This document shows, one piece after another, positions 1 through 8,112 of a stretch of DNA of 64,000 nt (position 1 is the first letter of the stretch; each line of letters begins with the position of its first letter). The stretch comes from Pseudomonas sp. FP198 (GTDB lineage Bacteria; Pseudomonadota; Gammaproteobacteria; Pseudomonadales; Pseudomonadaceae). The DNA is taken from positions 310,001-374,000 of the forward strand of contig NZ_CP117452.1 in the NCBI RefSeq assembly GCF_030687895.1, in the 5' to 3' direction. A model generated the notes under the pieces. That model ran no database searches, was not told where the DNA came from, and saw nothing but the letters and a program-made list of their open reading frames with translations. The position numbers were made by a program, and so were the translations under genes.

Positions 1-2
1 CC

Positions 3-797
3 CTCAACCCTCACCGACATTTCAGCGAAGCGTCAGGTGCGTACGACCTGTTGCTGGTCGCGGGCGGCCCGCAGTTGCCCTTCATGGACTTTGGCCCAGC
101 GTTCAATAGCTGGTTGTGCGATGCCTGCGCCCGTGCGCGACGCTTCGGTTCGATTTGCAACGGCGCGTTCATGCTGGCTCGGGCCGGCTTGCTCGAAGGG
201 CGGACCGTCACGACGCATTGGGGGGATGCATCGGCATTGACACGGATGTGTCCCTCGACCCGGGTCGAAGCCGATCGGCTGTACGTGCAGGACGGCGCGC
301 TCTACACCTCGGCGGGTGTCACGGCGGGGATTGATCTGTCGCTGTTCCTGCTGGCGCAGGACCATGGGCCGGACGTGGCGCTGAATGTCGCCAAGCGGCT
401 GGTGGTGTTCACCCAGCGTTCGGGCGGGCAGTCGCAGTTCAGCCCGTTCCTCGTACCGCACGCCGAGCCTGCCTCCGCCGTGGCTCAGGTTCAGTCATAC
501 GTGATGGCCAACCTCAACGGTGACTTGGGCATCGCCGACCTCGCCAACGCCGCGAACATGAGCCAACGCAACTTCTCCAGGGTGTTCACCCGGGAAGCGA
601 AGGTCACGCCAGCGGAGTTCGTCGAGCAGGCCCGGGTGGACGCGGCGCGGGTAATGCTGGAAAGCACCCGGGCGCCGCTCAAGACCGTGGCTTACCAATG
701 CGGCTTTCGCGACGCCCAGCACATGCGCAGCGTATTCAATCGCAGGCTGGGCGTGACGCCGCAGCAGTTCAGGCTGAATTTTGCCGCGCTGGTTTGA
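3..797 (+). CDS. GlxA-family AraC-type transcriptional regulator (5' partial)
   Basis: The reading frame is open from the first bases of the window, so the true start lies upstream; the visible part is about 264 residues of a family usually near 320. The N-terminal half is a DJ-1/PfpI-like amidase fold (GAYDLLLVAGG at the edge, then SICNGAFMLARAGLL around the nucleophile-elbow Cys, then TTHW). The C-terminal half is an AraC DNA-binding domain with two helix-turn-helices (IADLANAANMSQRNFSRVF and TVAYQCGFRDAQHMRSVFNRRLGVTP). Members regulate small-molecule catabolism or stress genes; the ligand cannot be told. It converges on the AhpD-like gene with only 2 bases between the two stop codons. Confidence 0.9.
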   Translation, partial: LNPHRHFSEASGAYDLLLVAGGPQLPFMDFGPAFNSWLCDACARARRFGSICNGAFMLARAGLLEGRTVTTHWGDASALTRMCPSTRVEADRLYVQDGALYTSAGVTAGIDLSLFLLAQDHGPDVALNVAKRLVVFTQRSGGQSQFSPFLVPHAEPASAVAQVQSYVMANLNGDLGIADLANAANMSQRNFSRVFTREAKVTPAEFVEQARVDAARVMLESTRAPLKTVAYQCGFRDAQHMRSVFNRRLGVTPQQFRLNFAALV

Positions 798-799
798 GT

Positions 800-1141
800 T
801 CACTTCTTCAGCGCGTCATGGGCCTCCAGCGCCCGCAGCGAATAAATGTAAGCCGCGCCGGCGTTCAGCGAGACCGCCGTCGCCAGGGTCGCGGCGATTT
901 CTTCGCGAGTGGCGCCGGCCTTGATGGCGGCATCGGTGTGCACGCCGATGCAACCGTCACAGCGAGTAGTGATCGCCACGGCGATGGAAATCAGTTCGCG
1001 GGTCTTGGCATCGAGCACGTTGTTCTCGGCCGCCGCTTCATCCAAGGCCATGTAGGCCTTGACCATTTTCGGATTGCTTTTTCCCAGGGCGCCAAAGGCG
1101 CTCTTGATGGTGGGCAGCAGCTCGGACCAGTTATTGAACAT
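800..1141 (-). CDS. Carboxymuconolactone decarboxylase / AhpD-like protein
   Basis: A 113-residue single-domain protein of the CMD family. The peroxidase-type motif RCDGCIGVHTDAA (CxxC followed by His) lies in the middle third, as in AhpD-like alkylhydroperoxidases, and the all-helical pattern around it fits. Such proteins reduce peroxides or act as small redox proteins; a true carboxymuconolactone decarboxylase would lack the CxxC pair. GGAG lies about 9 bases before the ATG. It is a single-gene unit convergent with the AraC-type regulator. The physiological substrate is unknown. Confidence 0.85.
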   Translation of the reverse strand: MFNNWSELLPTIKSAFGALGKSNPKMVKAYMALDEAAAENNVLDAKTRELISIAVAITTRCDGCIGVHTDAAIKAGATREEIAATLATAVSLNAGAAYIYSLRALEAHDALKK

Positions 1142-1231
1142 TGCATGGACTCCATTGAGGTAAACGGGGTTTGGGCCCCTGTAGTCTTGACCATCAATGG
1201 CGATCGAGCCTGCCGACGGTCAAGAAAGGAT

Positions 1232-3640
1232 TCAGGGCTGCGCCCTGGCGGGCAACAGTTTCAAGGTACCGCGGGTGTTGGCCGTGACTTCCTCCTCCGC
1301 CAGGTGCGCCTGGTGATACAGCCCTTCGATGTAGGCTTCGGCCTGGTCTTCATAGTGCTTGTCGAACGGCACGCCGCTCTGGCCGACCGGGTTGATGGTG
1401 ACGCTGTGGGTCGGGTCGGCAAAGTCGATGATGCGCCGGGTGGAGGGGCCGTAGGTCACCGGCCAGGGCGCCGGGCCGATCCTGGCCGAGAGGTTGTTGG
1501 GCACTTCATGGGTGCCGGGGGCGGCGAACGGGCCGACGTTGAAAACCCGGTCCAGCGGTTTTTGCTGGCCCAACGGATGTCCGTGGGTCAGGGTGTGGGC
1601 CTTGCCCCATTGCCATTGGCTGGCGTCCTCGCCCAAGGTGGCTTTCAGGTGCACCAGGCTTTTGTTCCAGGCCTTGATCACCGTATCGGTACGGGTTTCG
1701 GTGCCCAATGTCGAGCGGTCGTCCCACCACGGCGAGTCTTTTGCGGCGGCCAGGCGTGGCAGCGCGGCGTCGATCACCCGGGTCGACAACGCCGTTTCGA
1801 AAAAGCCGTCGCCCAGTTCATCGCCCAGGGCGGCGTCGGCCAGCTCGAACAGGAACTGGTTGAACAGCGTGGCGCTGATGGAGTCCAGCGGGTAGTCGCC
1901 CTTCCATTCAGCCAGTTGTTCAAGCCACTTGCGCTCCTGTGGGTCGCTGACCGCTTCGCGCAGTATCGGCAACAGTGGCGCCAGCAGGCGCGGGCCATAG
2001 GCAGTGGTGGTGCCCAGTTGCAGCTTCTGGGTGGTCTGGATATCCCATTTGGCCTGTTTTTCGCTCAACTGCCGATCCAGCTCCTGGCCCCGGTCGGCAA
2101 GGTTGTAATAACCGGGAATCTCGATTCCGCTGGCCGGCACCGGCTGGAAATTTGCCGAGAGCACGTAGCCCCTGGCCGGGTTCTCTTCCTGAGGATTGCT
2201 GGTGAAAGGCTCAAAGCCCAATTTTTCCGCTTCAGCGCTACCGCCATCGAGAATGAAACCGGGCTTCACACCCTCCGCACGCTTGGGCAGTAGCGCCGCG
2301 GCCCACCAGCCGATATCGCCCTTGGCGTTGGCCCACACCACATTCAGGCCCGGCGCATGGATCCTGGCCGACGCGCTGCGAGCCTTGGCGAGGGTGTCGG
2401 CGCGGTTGAGCTGGTAGAAGGCTTCGAGGATCGGGTTGCGGGTTTCCAGGAACCCCCACCACATGGCGATCGGCGTCTTGCCGGCATTGGCGCCGAGGGC
2501 ATCGTTGACGATCGGGCCATGGGGCGACTGGCGCAGCACCAGGGTCACGGGTGCCTGGCCTTTGACGGCGATCTGCTGTTCGCTGCGGGTCATGTCCACC
2601 CATTGGTCGCGATACCAGACCTGTTCGGGGTTGTCCGGGTTGGTCTTCTCGGCGATCAGGTCGAGGTCGTCGTTCTGGAACATGGTAATGCTCCAGCCGA
2701 AATCCTTGTTCATGCCCAGCGTCGCAAAGGGCACCAGCGCCTGGTATTGGCCGTAGAGCTCGAAACCCGGCGCCGACAGGTGCGCCTCGTACCATACCGA
2801 GGGCGCGGAAAAACGGACATGCGGGTCTCCCGCCAGCAAGGGCTTGCCGCTGTGGGTGCGGCTGCCGGAAACCGCCCAGGCGTTGCTGCCTTCGAACTGC
2901 GGCAGGCCGTTGTCGGCCAGGGCCTGTTCGCTCAGTCGCGCCAGGGCGTTGAGGTCTTTCCAGTCATTGTTGGTCAGGGACGGACCGCTTGCGGGAACTC
3001 TTTGAAGCACGCCCTGAGGCTGCCAATCGAGGTCGAAGATATTCAGGTATTCGGCACCGAGTTTGTCACGCACGTAAGTCAACAGCGGTTCGGTGCGAAA
3101 GGCGGCGGCGAAGCTGTACGCCATGTAGCCGATGATGCTGGCGGTGTCTTCAGCGGTGAAGGGCCGCTTGGGAATGCCCAGCACATCGAACTCCAGCGGC
3201 CGCGTATGGGTTTGCTGGTAGGTATTGATGCCGTCCAGGTAAGCCTGCGTCGCGATCCACGCCGGCGACTGGCGATCCTGCTCGGCGACATGGCTGGCGG
3301 CGCGTTCGCGGATGCGCAGGCTGCGCATCAGCTTGTCGGTGTCGAGCAGCTTCGGCCCGAGGATCTCGGCCAGCTCGCCACGGGCGAGGCGGCGCATCAA
3401 TTCCATCTGGAACAGTCGATCCTGAGCGTGGACATAACCCAGGGCGCGGTACAGGTCGGTTTCGTTCTCGGCGCGAATATGCGGCACCCCACGTTCGTCG
3501 TAGCGCACCGTCACCGAGCCTTGCAGCCCCTGCAGCTGCACGGTGCCCTGGCGGGTGGGCTGCTTGCTGTAGAGGTAGCCGCCCGCGACGATGATGGCGG
3601 TGACAACCAGTGACAGGAAAGCGACGAGCAGGCGTTTCAT
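1232..3640 (-). CDS. Penicillin acylase family protein (Ntn hydrolase)
   Basis: An 802-residue precursor of the penicillin/acyl-homoserine-lactone acylase family. An N-terminal hydrophobic segment (RLLVAFLSLVVTAIIVAGG, residues 3-21) is a signal or anchor. The alpha-subunit region carries YALGYVHAQDRLFQ-like family motifs, and the linker ends at GSNAWAVSG, where the Ser of SNAW would become the N-terminal nucleophile of the beta subunit after self-cleavage. It should act in the periplasm on amide-linked acyl groups (beta-lactams, N-acyl amino acids or AHLs). I chose the second of two close ATGs because AAGGA sits at proper distance from it; the first is 6 bases upstream. Whether it degrades quorum-sensing AHLs cannot be decided from the sequence. 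Confidence 0.88.
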   Translation of the reverse strand: MKRLLVAFLSLVVTAIIVAGGYLYSKQPTRQGTVQLQGLQGSVTVRYDERGVPHIRAENETDLYRALGYVHAQDRLFQMELMRRLARGELAEILGPKLLDTDKLMRSLRIRERAASHVAEQDRQSPAWIATQAYLDGINTYQQTHTRPLEFDVLGIPKRPFTAEDTASIIGYMAYSFAAAFRTEPLLTYVRDKLGAEYLNIFDLDWQPQGVLQRVPASGPSLTNNDWKDLNALARLSEQALADNGLPQFEGSNAWAVSGSRTHSGKPLLAGDPHVRFSAPSVWYEAHLSAPGFELYGQYQALVPFATLGMNKDFGWSITMFQNDDLDLIAEKTNPDNPEQVWYRDQWVDMTRSEQQIAVKGQAPVTLVLRQSPHGPIVNDALGANAGKTPIAMWWGFLETRNPILEAFYQLNRADTLAKARSASARIHAPGLNVVWANAKGDIGWWAAALLPKRAEGVKPGFILDGGSAEAEKLGFEPFTSNPQEENPARGYVLSANFQPVPASGIEIPGYYNLADRGQELDRQLSEKQAKWDIQTTQKLQLGTTTAYGPRLLAPLLPILREAVSDPQERKWLEQLAEWKGDYPLDSISATLFNQFLFELADAALGDELGDGFFETALSTRVIDAALPRLAAAKDSPWWDDRSTLGTETRTDTVIKAWNKSLVHLKATLGEDASQWQWGKAHTLTHGHPLGQQKPLDRVFNVGPFAAPGTHEVPNNLSARIGPAPWPVTYGPSTRRIIDFADPTHSVTINPVGQSGVPFDKHYEDQAEAYIEGLYHQAHLAEEEVTANTRGTLKLLPARAQP

Positions 3641-3750
3641 GGTCATTCCTTATGCGAGTGGCAGCGGTCCCGTTGGTCCCCTGTTTAACACGCGAGCGCT
3701 TCCCGACGCATCGTTCCTCGGAAGGATTTTTCCCAACCCGAGCGAATTCC

Positions 3751-3884
3751 CGTGGCGAGGGAGCTTGCTCCCGCTGGGCTGCGCAGCAGCCCCAAAAGCC
3801 AGGCGCCATGGTAATTCAGTCATACCGCATTGGCCGGTTTACGACTGCTGCGCAGCCGAGCGGGAGCAAGCTCCCTCGCCACGG
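3751..3884. repeat. Inverted REP pair, type A (GTGGCGAGGGAGCTTGCTCCC)
   Basis: Two copies of the palindromic unit GTGGCGAGGGAGCTTGCTCC face each other about 85 bases apart, each followed inward by a CTGCGCAGCAG-like tail. The arrangement is a REP doublet (REPIN). It fills most of the 360-base gap between the penicillin acylase and ropM; I see no gene in that gap. Confidence 0.9.
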
Positions 3885-4000
3885 GTTGTGGGCGAAGTGC
3901 CAAGGGAAGTGTGTCGCGAGGGCTGGCGCAGGGAAGTTCCTGCGGCCAGCGTGGAAGGAGGGAGGGATGCCGGGCCATCGGTGATGCCCCGGCGGTTTCA

Positions 4001-6115
4001 TCAGCTAGGTCTAGTGGTGGGTGTTGGTTCGTTGGACGGTCCGCCCTGGGGTGGCGCTTCGCCTCGTTCCGCCAGCTCGAAATTGTCTTCGGCAGAAGGG
4101 GCTTTAGGCTTCGTGGCTACGCTCTTGATCCATTCGGCACCTATGTTAATCCCCGCGACAGTGGCTTGCGGAACCGCCTGGCTAATGCCCCGAGTTACGT
4201 GATAGGTGTTTTCGGCGTAGCGTCGCGCACCAGGGGGCTGAGTGTGGGGCAGGCTGTCCCGGTTTGGATTAGTGACGTTCTGCCACGCGACGTTTGCCCG
4301 AGCGGTCAGGTCGTCCTCGCCGTCGTTCAACGCTTTGTTTTCCAGCGGTGCCGCCACGCTGTTGGCGAAGAACGGAAGCAGGGTCAGGCCCGAGGAGAAA
4401 AAAGTCGCGATGATCTGCTGCGTTTTTTCCAGCGCCTCGGCATCCTCCCCTGCTTCAGCGGCGTTCGCCACAGCGTTACGCATGGCGATCCCGCCGCTTA
4501 CACCCAGGACCCGGGTGAGATAGTCACTGAAGTTGGCCATGTTCATCGGCACTGTTTTCTTTGATTCGGCGAAGGCTTTGGGCAGCAGCTCTTTCCATTC
4601 GCGCGTTTCGTTCTTGACCCGATAGGTCGGGATCTTCTCGTCACCGTGGGATTGAGAGTATTTGGCCACTGCCTGACCGCCGGCCATGAGGGTGCCACCG
4701 ACGGCAGAGGCAATGCTGCGGGCGGCGATGCCCGAAGCGTTCAGGGTCGTAAACTGATTCAGTGCTTCGCGTACCGCGTGTGCCGCGCCGAAAGCGACGT
4801 ACCCCATGAAGTCGCCGCTGATGGTGCCGAAGTTATTGGCGTTCTGTTTACGCAGAAAATCGGCGCGTTTATCTTCTTGCGTCTTGTCGAGGGCCTCGTG
4901 CTGAGCGTTGGCGACACGGCGTCCACCCACGGTGATGTCCTGCAGGGGCTTGGGATACACCGACATCGGATCGACCTTCTCCAGGCCGCTGCCGACGGTT
5001 TTGTCGACGATGGTCTGGATGATGGGGCGGGCGCTGTCGCTGATCGTTTTATGGGCGGTACCCAGGACAACGGATGTTCCCGCGGTATGTGCGGCCAGGT
5101 GCGTGCCCTCCAGTACCTTGTCGATCGCCGCGGTGCTTGCACCGAAGTGACCGGAGGAGGCAAAGCCCTGTGGGATGCCCGCATCGGCGAATACCGCCAG
5201 GCCCGTGAGGAATCCGCTGTGGTTCTTGAGTTCGGCGACGTAGTCCTCCCGTGCGACGTTCTTCAGCGCGATGTCCAGCACCTCGTTCTTCTTTGTCGCC
5301 GTAGCCAGTGCGCTAGGGTTGTCGTCCTCCTTGTTCACGAACTTGCCAAGCTCTTCCTTGACCGTGTTCAACTGGGTCAGTTCGGCGCTCGCCTGGTTGC
5401 GTTCGGCCTCGGAAAGGTCCTCGTTGCTCGTGGCTTGTTGTGCATGCGCGATCCGGCTTTCGAGGAAGGTGTCCAAGCGCTCGGGCATATCTTTCGCCAT
5501 GGCTTGTGTGACGCCTTTGGCATAGTCGCGGAAAGCTGCGTGACTGCTCTGCAGTGACTTCCGGTCATCTCCCTCGGGGGTGTTGTCGATGACCTCCTGG
5601 CACAACGAGTGGTAGGCGCCGAGGGTGTTACCCACGCGCCCGCAATGTTTGTCCCAGACGGCTGCGAAACCACCGCTTTCTTTCCTGTCGGCCTTGCTCA
5701 TGCCCAGGTACTCGTCGAAATCCTTGGCGAATGCCTTGGTTTCTTCCTGGCCCGACAGCATTGGGTGGGGCGTGCCGCCGAGTTCGGCGAGGTGCTTCTG
5801 GATGTCTTGGAAACTGGTCCCTGGTGCGAAGTCCAGCACGGTGGCCTCCAGCGCCATATGCTGCCGCGCATAACCGATGGGGTCGTTATCAGGGCTTTTC
5901 TTGCCGAGGTCCTTGATCAATGCGGTCAGGCGATGCTGCCTGGTCTTGAGCGTGTCCTGGGTCTTGTCGCTCGCTTTCCCTTCAAAGTGGTAAGGCACCA
6001 AGGGCGTGGTGGATGGGCGGACCTGATCGGACAGGCTGGTTCTTACCGGCGTGATCCGATCGTCCTGTTGGGGTAACGGCGCCGAACTTGAGGTTCCGCC
6101 TACAGATGCTGGCAT
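4001..6115 (-). CDS. ropM: HopM1-family type III effector RopM
   Basis: A 704-residue protein close in length to P. syringae HopM1 (about 712). Recalled HopM1 landmarks are shared: FMGYVAFGAAHAVREALNQ (HopM1 has LMAYSAFGGSQAVRQMLND), the following AARSIASAVGGTL, and NPNRDSLPHT with RYAENTYHVTRG near the C-terminus (HopM1: HPNRESLPHT, RVAENAYHMGRG). HopM1 is injected into plant cells and perturbs vesicle traffic and immunity. The N-terminal 50 residues are Ser/Pro/Gln-rich with no signal peptide, as for a type III signal. It lies 15 bases behind its predicted chaperone gene and under a probable hrp box. The RopM name follows the P. fluorescens Q8r1-96 nomenclature known to me. Confidence 0.88.
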   Translation of the reverse strand: MPASVGGTSSSAPLPQQDDRITPVRTSLSDQVRPSTTPLVPYHFEGKASDKTQDTLKTRQHRLTALIKDLGKKSPDNDPIGYARQHMALEATVLDFAPGTSFQDIQKHLAELGGTPHPMLSGQEETKAFAKDFDEYLGMSKADRKESGGFAAVWDKHCGRVGNTLGAYHSLCQEVIDNTPEGDDRKSLQSSHAAFRDYAKGVTQAMAKDMPERLDTFLESRIAHAQQATSNEDLSEAERNQASAELTQLNTVKEELGKFVNKEDDNPSALATATKKNEVLDIALKNVAREDYVAELKNHSGFLTGLAVFADAGIPQGFASSGHFGASTAAIDKVLEGTHLAAHTAGTSVVLGTAHKTISDSARPIIQTIVDKTVGSGLEKVDPMSVYPKPLQDITVGGRRVANAQHEALDKTQEDKRADFLRKQNANNFGTISGDFMGYVAFGAAHAVREALNQFTTLNASGIAARSIASAVGGTLMAGGQAVAKYSQSHGDEKIPTYRVKNETREWKELLPKAFAESKKTVPMNMANFSDYLTRVLGVSGGIAMRNAVANAAEAGEDAEALEKTQQIIATFFSSGLTLLPFFANSVAAPLENKALNDGEDDLTARANVAWQNVTNPNRDSLPHTQPPGARRYAENTYHVTRGISQAVPQATVAGINIGAEWIKSVATKPKAPSAEDNFELAERGEAPPQGGPSNEPTPTTRPS

Positions 6116-6130
6116 GTCGTGTTCTCCTTC

Positions 6131-6619
6131 CTAGATCGACAGGGTGTTGTTGAGCCCTGCGCTACGCAGGGTGGGTTTGTGCTGGGCGGTCTTGGCGGCG
6201 TCGTCTGGGCTGGCACCGTCGAAGAAATAGCCATCGCGCCAGATCAGCGCCATGTCGGCGGCACCGCCCATCAGCCCGAGCAGGCGCTCGGCTGTGAGGC
6301 CCTCCAGCGGGACGTGGCCGATCAGGACTACCTGTTTGCTGTCGCGGTTGTACGACAGCGATGGACAGAACGCCCCGCTCAGCAAATACAGGTTGGCTTC
6401 CAGCAGCCGTTGCAGGACCGCTTCGCGATTCGCCACGGGCAGGGGGCCGAAGCCGCAGTAGATAAAAACATCCCCCTCGCCCACGCCAGGCGTGTGCTTC
6501 AAGGAAAAATCCACATCCTTGACCGACAGGTTTGCCTCTTCGTAGAACGCTGACGGGCTGGGAATCATCGTGAGTTCGCAGAGCTGATCGATCAGCTTGC
6601 AATAGGTGGGTGACGCCAT
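6131..6619 (-). CDS. shcM: Type III chaperone of RopM (ShcM-like)
   Basis: A 162-residue CesT/SycE-fold chaperone, similar in size to ShcM of P. syringae. Family features are the N-terminal helix (YCKLIDQLCELTMIP), the beta strands ending in LQRLLEANLYLLSG, and the C-terminal helix LTAERLLGLMGGAADMALIWRDGYF. It should bind the N-terminal region of RopM in the cytoplasm and deliver it to the secretion ATPase. The ATG at 6619 is preceded by GAGG; a longer frame upstream encodes Arg-rich non-homologous sequence and is rejected. It is the promoter-proximal gene of the shcM-ropM operon. Confidence 0.85.
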   Translation of the reverse strand: MASPTYCKLIDQLCELTMIPSPSAFYEEANLSVKDVDFSLKHTPGVGEGDVFIYCGFGPLPVANREAVLQRLLEANLYLLSGAFCPSLSYNRDSKQVVLIGHVPLEGLTAERLLGLMGGAADMALIWRDGYFFDGASPDDAAKTAQHKPTLRSAGLNNTLSI

Positions 6620-6670
6620 GATGGACCTCGCATTGTCATCCAGGCACCGACGAGCGCCTGCTGCCCCTGA

Positions 6671-6698
6671 TGAGTGACAGCCGGGGCATTTCGGTTCC
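6671..6698 (-). promoter_or_regulatory. Probable hrp box of shcM-ropM (one mismatch)
   Basis: On the minus strand GGAACC is followed after 15 bases by TCACTCA; the consensus is GGAACC-N15/16-CCACNNA, so the first base of the second half differs. It ends 52 bases before the shcM start, a normal distance. It lies back to back with the perfect box of the transglycosylase gene, 12 bases away. Confidence 0.7.
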
Positions 6699-6710
6699 AC
6701 TGACCGGTGT

Positions 6711-6739
6711 GGAACCGCTGGCCGGTGATCTGCCACCCA
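6711..6739 (+). promoter_or_regulatory. hrp box of the HrpH-like transglycosylase gene
   Basis: GGAACC-N16-CCACCCA, a full match to the HrpL/RspL consensus, ends 31 bases before the start codon at 6771. Confidence 0.92.
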
Positions 6740-6770
6740 ATGGCGCCACCTCATTCAAGGTTGACCGCCC

Positions 6771-7892
6771 ATGTCCCGATCACTTGCATCTTCGCCAGCT
6801 CTGCGATCCATCCCCAAAGGTTTGTCCATGCTGGCCATGGGGACCTTGCTGTACGGATGCCAGCATCTCGAACCGCAGTTGACCATTGGCGACCGTTTCG
6901 CCAACGAACCTTACCGCGCGCAGCTACGCTGGCTTGAGCCGGCGCCCACGGACACGATCATCGAGATTGGCGAGTCATTCCCGCAAAGCGGCGGCAGCCT
7001 GTGGGCGCGCATGCGCCAGGGATTTTCCTTGCAGACCCGGACCCAGGGCGTGGCCCGCATCGACGAGCAGCGTCGCTGGTTGATGGAACGTCCGGCTTTT
7101 CTTACCCAGACTGGCCGTGCCGGTAGCCGTTACCTGCACTTCATCGTGGGCGAGCTGAACAAGCGCAACATGCCCCTGGAGCTGGCTTTGCTGCCGGCGA
7201 TCGAAAGTGGGTTCAATCCCAATGCACGTTCGCCTGCGCAGGCGTTGGGGCTCTGGCAGTTCATTCCAGCCACCGGACGCCGTTATCAATTGCAACAGCA
7301 CGGTGACTACGATGAGCGCCGGGATATTCCATCCTCCACCCGGGCTGCCCTGGATTACTTGTCTTACTTGCACGATTACTTCGACGGCGACTGGCTGCTG
7401 GCGCTGGCTGCCTACAACGCCGGGGAAGGGCGGGTACGCGACGCCATCACGCGTAACCGCGCCCGTGGCCTGGCGACCAATTACTGGAACCTGTCGCTGC
7501 CCGGCGAAACGCAGAACTACGTGCCTCGGCTGCTGGCTTTGTCGCAACTGATCAACACTCCCGCGGACTACGGCGTGAGCCTGGCCCCGATTGCCGACCA
7601 GCCGTACTTCCAGATGGTCGCCTTGGCGCAGCCGGTGGACCTGGCGCAGCTGGCGCAGTTGTCGGGGGTGCATGAGCGGGAGTTGCGCATGCTCAACCCG
7701 GCCGGCCGTGGCCGCGTAAGGGGGCGTTTGCTGATGCCGGTGGAAGCATCGCGCAAGTTGCTGGCGCAACCGGACATGATCGCCAAGGCCGCGTTGCCCC
7801 GGGTCGGCGGTGAAGAGCAAGTCTCTGCTTCTCCTGAGACCGGCGTGGCCGAGCCGCAGGTCGCGGAAGCGGTGGTGCCGCCGGGAGTGTGA
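6771..7892 (+). CDS. hrpH: HrpH-like lytic transglycosylase (T3SS-associated MltD-type)
   Basis: A 373-residue SLT-family transglycosylase. The catalytic Glu is in LLPAIESGFNPNA, followed by ALGLWQFIPATGR and YNAGEGRVRDAI, the standard family motifs. The N-terminus has Arg/Lys then LSMLAMGTLLYGC, a likely lipoprotein signal with a slightly unusual lipobox. The C-terminal part (DLAQLAQLSGVHERELRMLN) resembles one LysM-type repeat, so it is shorter than housekeeping MltD. In P. syringae the equivalent CEL gene (hrpH, ORF1) remodels peptidoglycan for the secretion machine and lies near hopM1, as here. A perfect hrp box places it in the T3SS regulon. Confidence 0.85.
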   Translation: MSRSLASSPALRSIPKGLSMLAMGTLLYGCQHLEPQLTIGDRFANEPYRAQLRWLEPAPTDTIIEIGESFPQSGGSLWARMRQGFSLQTRTQGVARIDEQRRWLMERPAFLTQTGRAGSRYLHFIVGELNKRNMPLELALLPAIESGFNPNARSPAQALGLWQFIPATGRRYQLQQHGDYDERRDIPSSTRAALDYLSYLHDYFDGDWLLALAAYNAGEGRVRDAITRNRARGLATNYWNLSLPGETQNYVPRLLALSQLINTPADYGVSLAPIADQPYFQMVALAQPVDLAQLAQLSGVHERELRMLNPAGRGRVRGRLLMPVEASRKLLAQPDMIAKAALPRVGGEEQVSASPETGVAEPQVAEAVVPPGV

Positions 7893-7935
7893 GCGGGCTG
7901 GTGGCTGTGGGTTTAAGCCCAAAAGTAAATGAATT

Positions 7936-8069
7936 TGTGGCGAGGGGATTTATCCCCGCTGGGTTGCCCAGCAACCCCCAAAAGGTTGAATGCGATAGAC
8001 CAGGCATACCGCGGCGGCAGGCTTGGGGGGTCGCTTCGCAACCCAGCGGGGATAAATCCCCTCGCCACA
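7936..8069. repeat. Inverted REP pair, type A' (GTGGCGAGGGGATTTATCCCC)
   Basis: Two facing copies of GTGGCGAGGGGATTTATCCC with GCTGGG/CCCAGC inner extensions, about 90 bases apart. Only the hairpin tip differs from the type A pair at 3751. It fills the gap between convergent genes and may also serve as a transcription end. Confidence 0.9.
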
Positions 8070-8112
8070 GGTGCTCATACATCCTCAGGCTTGAGCCGAA
8101 CATCATCCGGTT

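Noticed and set aside
698..2293. Long plus-strand frame of 531 codons
   Set aside because: It runs antisense to the penicillin acylase and AhpD-like genes, is Gly/Arg/Gln-rich without family motifs, and is a high-GC shadow.
3751..3884. REP pairs considered as CRISPR repeats or terminators
   Set aside because: They are palindromic doublets with one spacer, found singly at many sites, without U-run or array.
4173..4201. GGAACC with possible hrp-box second half
   Set aside because: No CCACNNA at 15-16 bases, and it lies within ropM.
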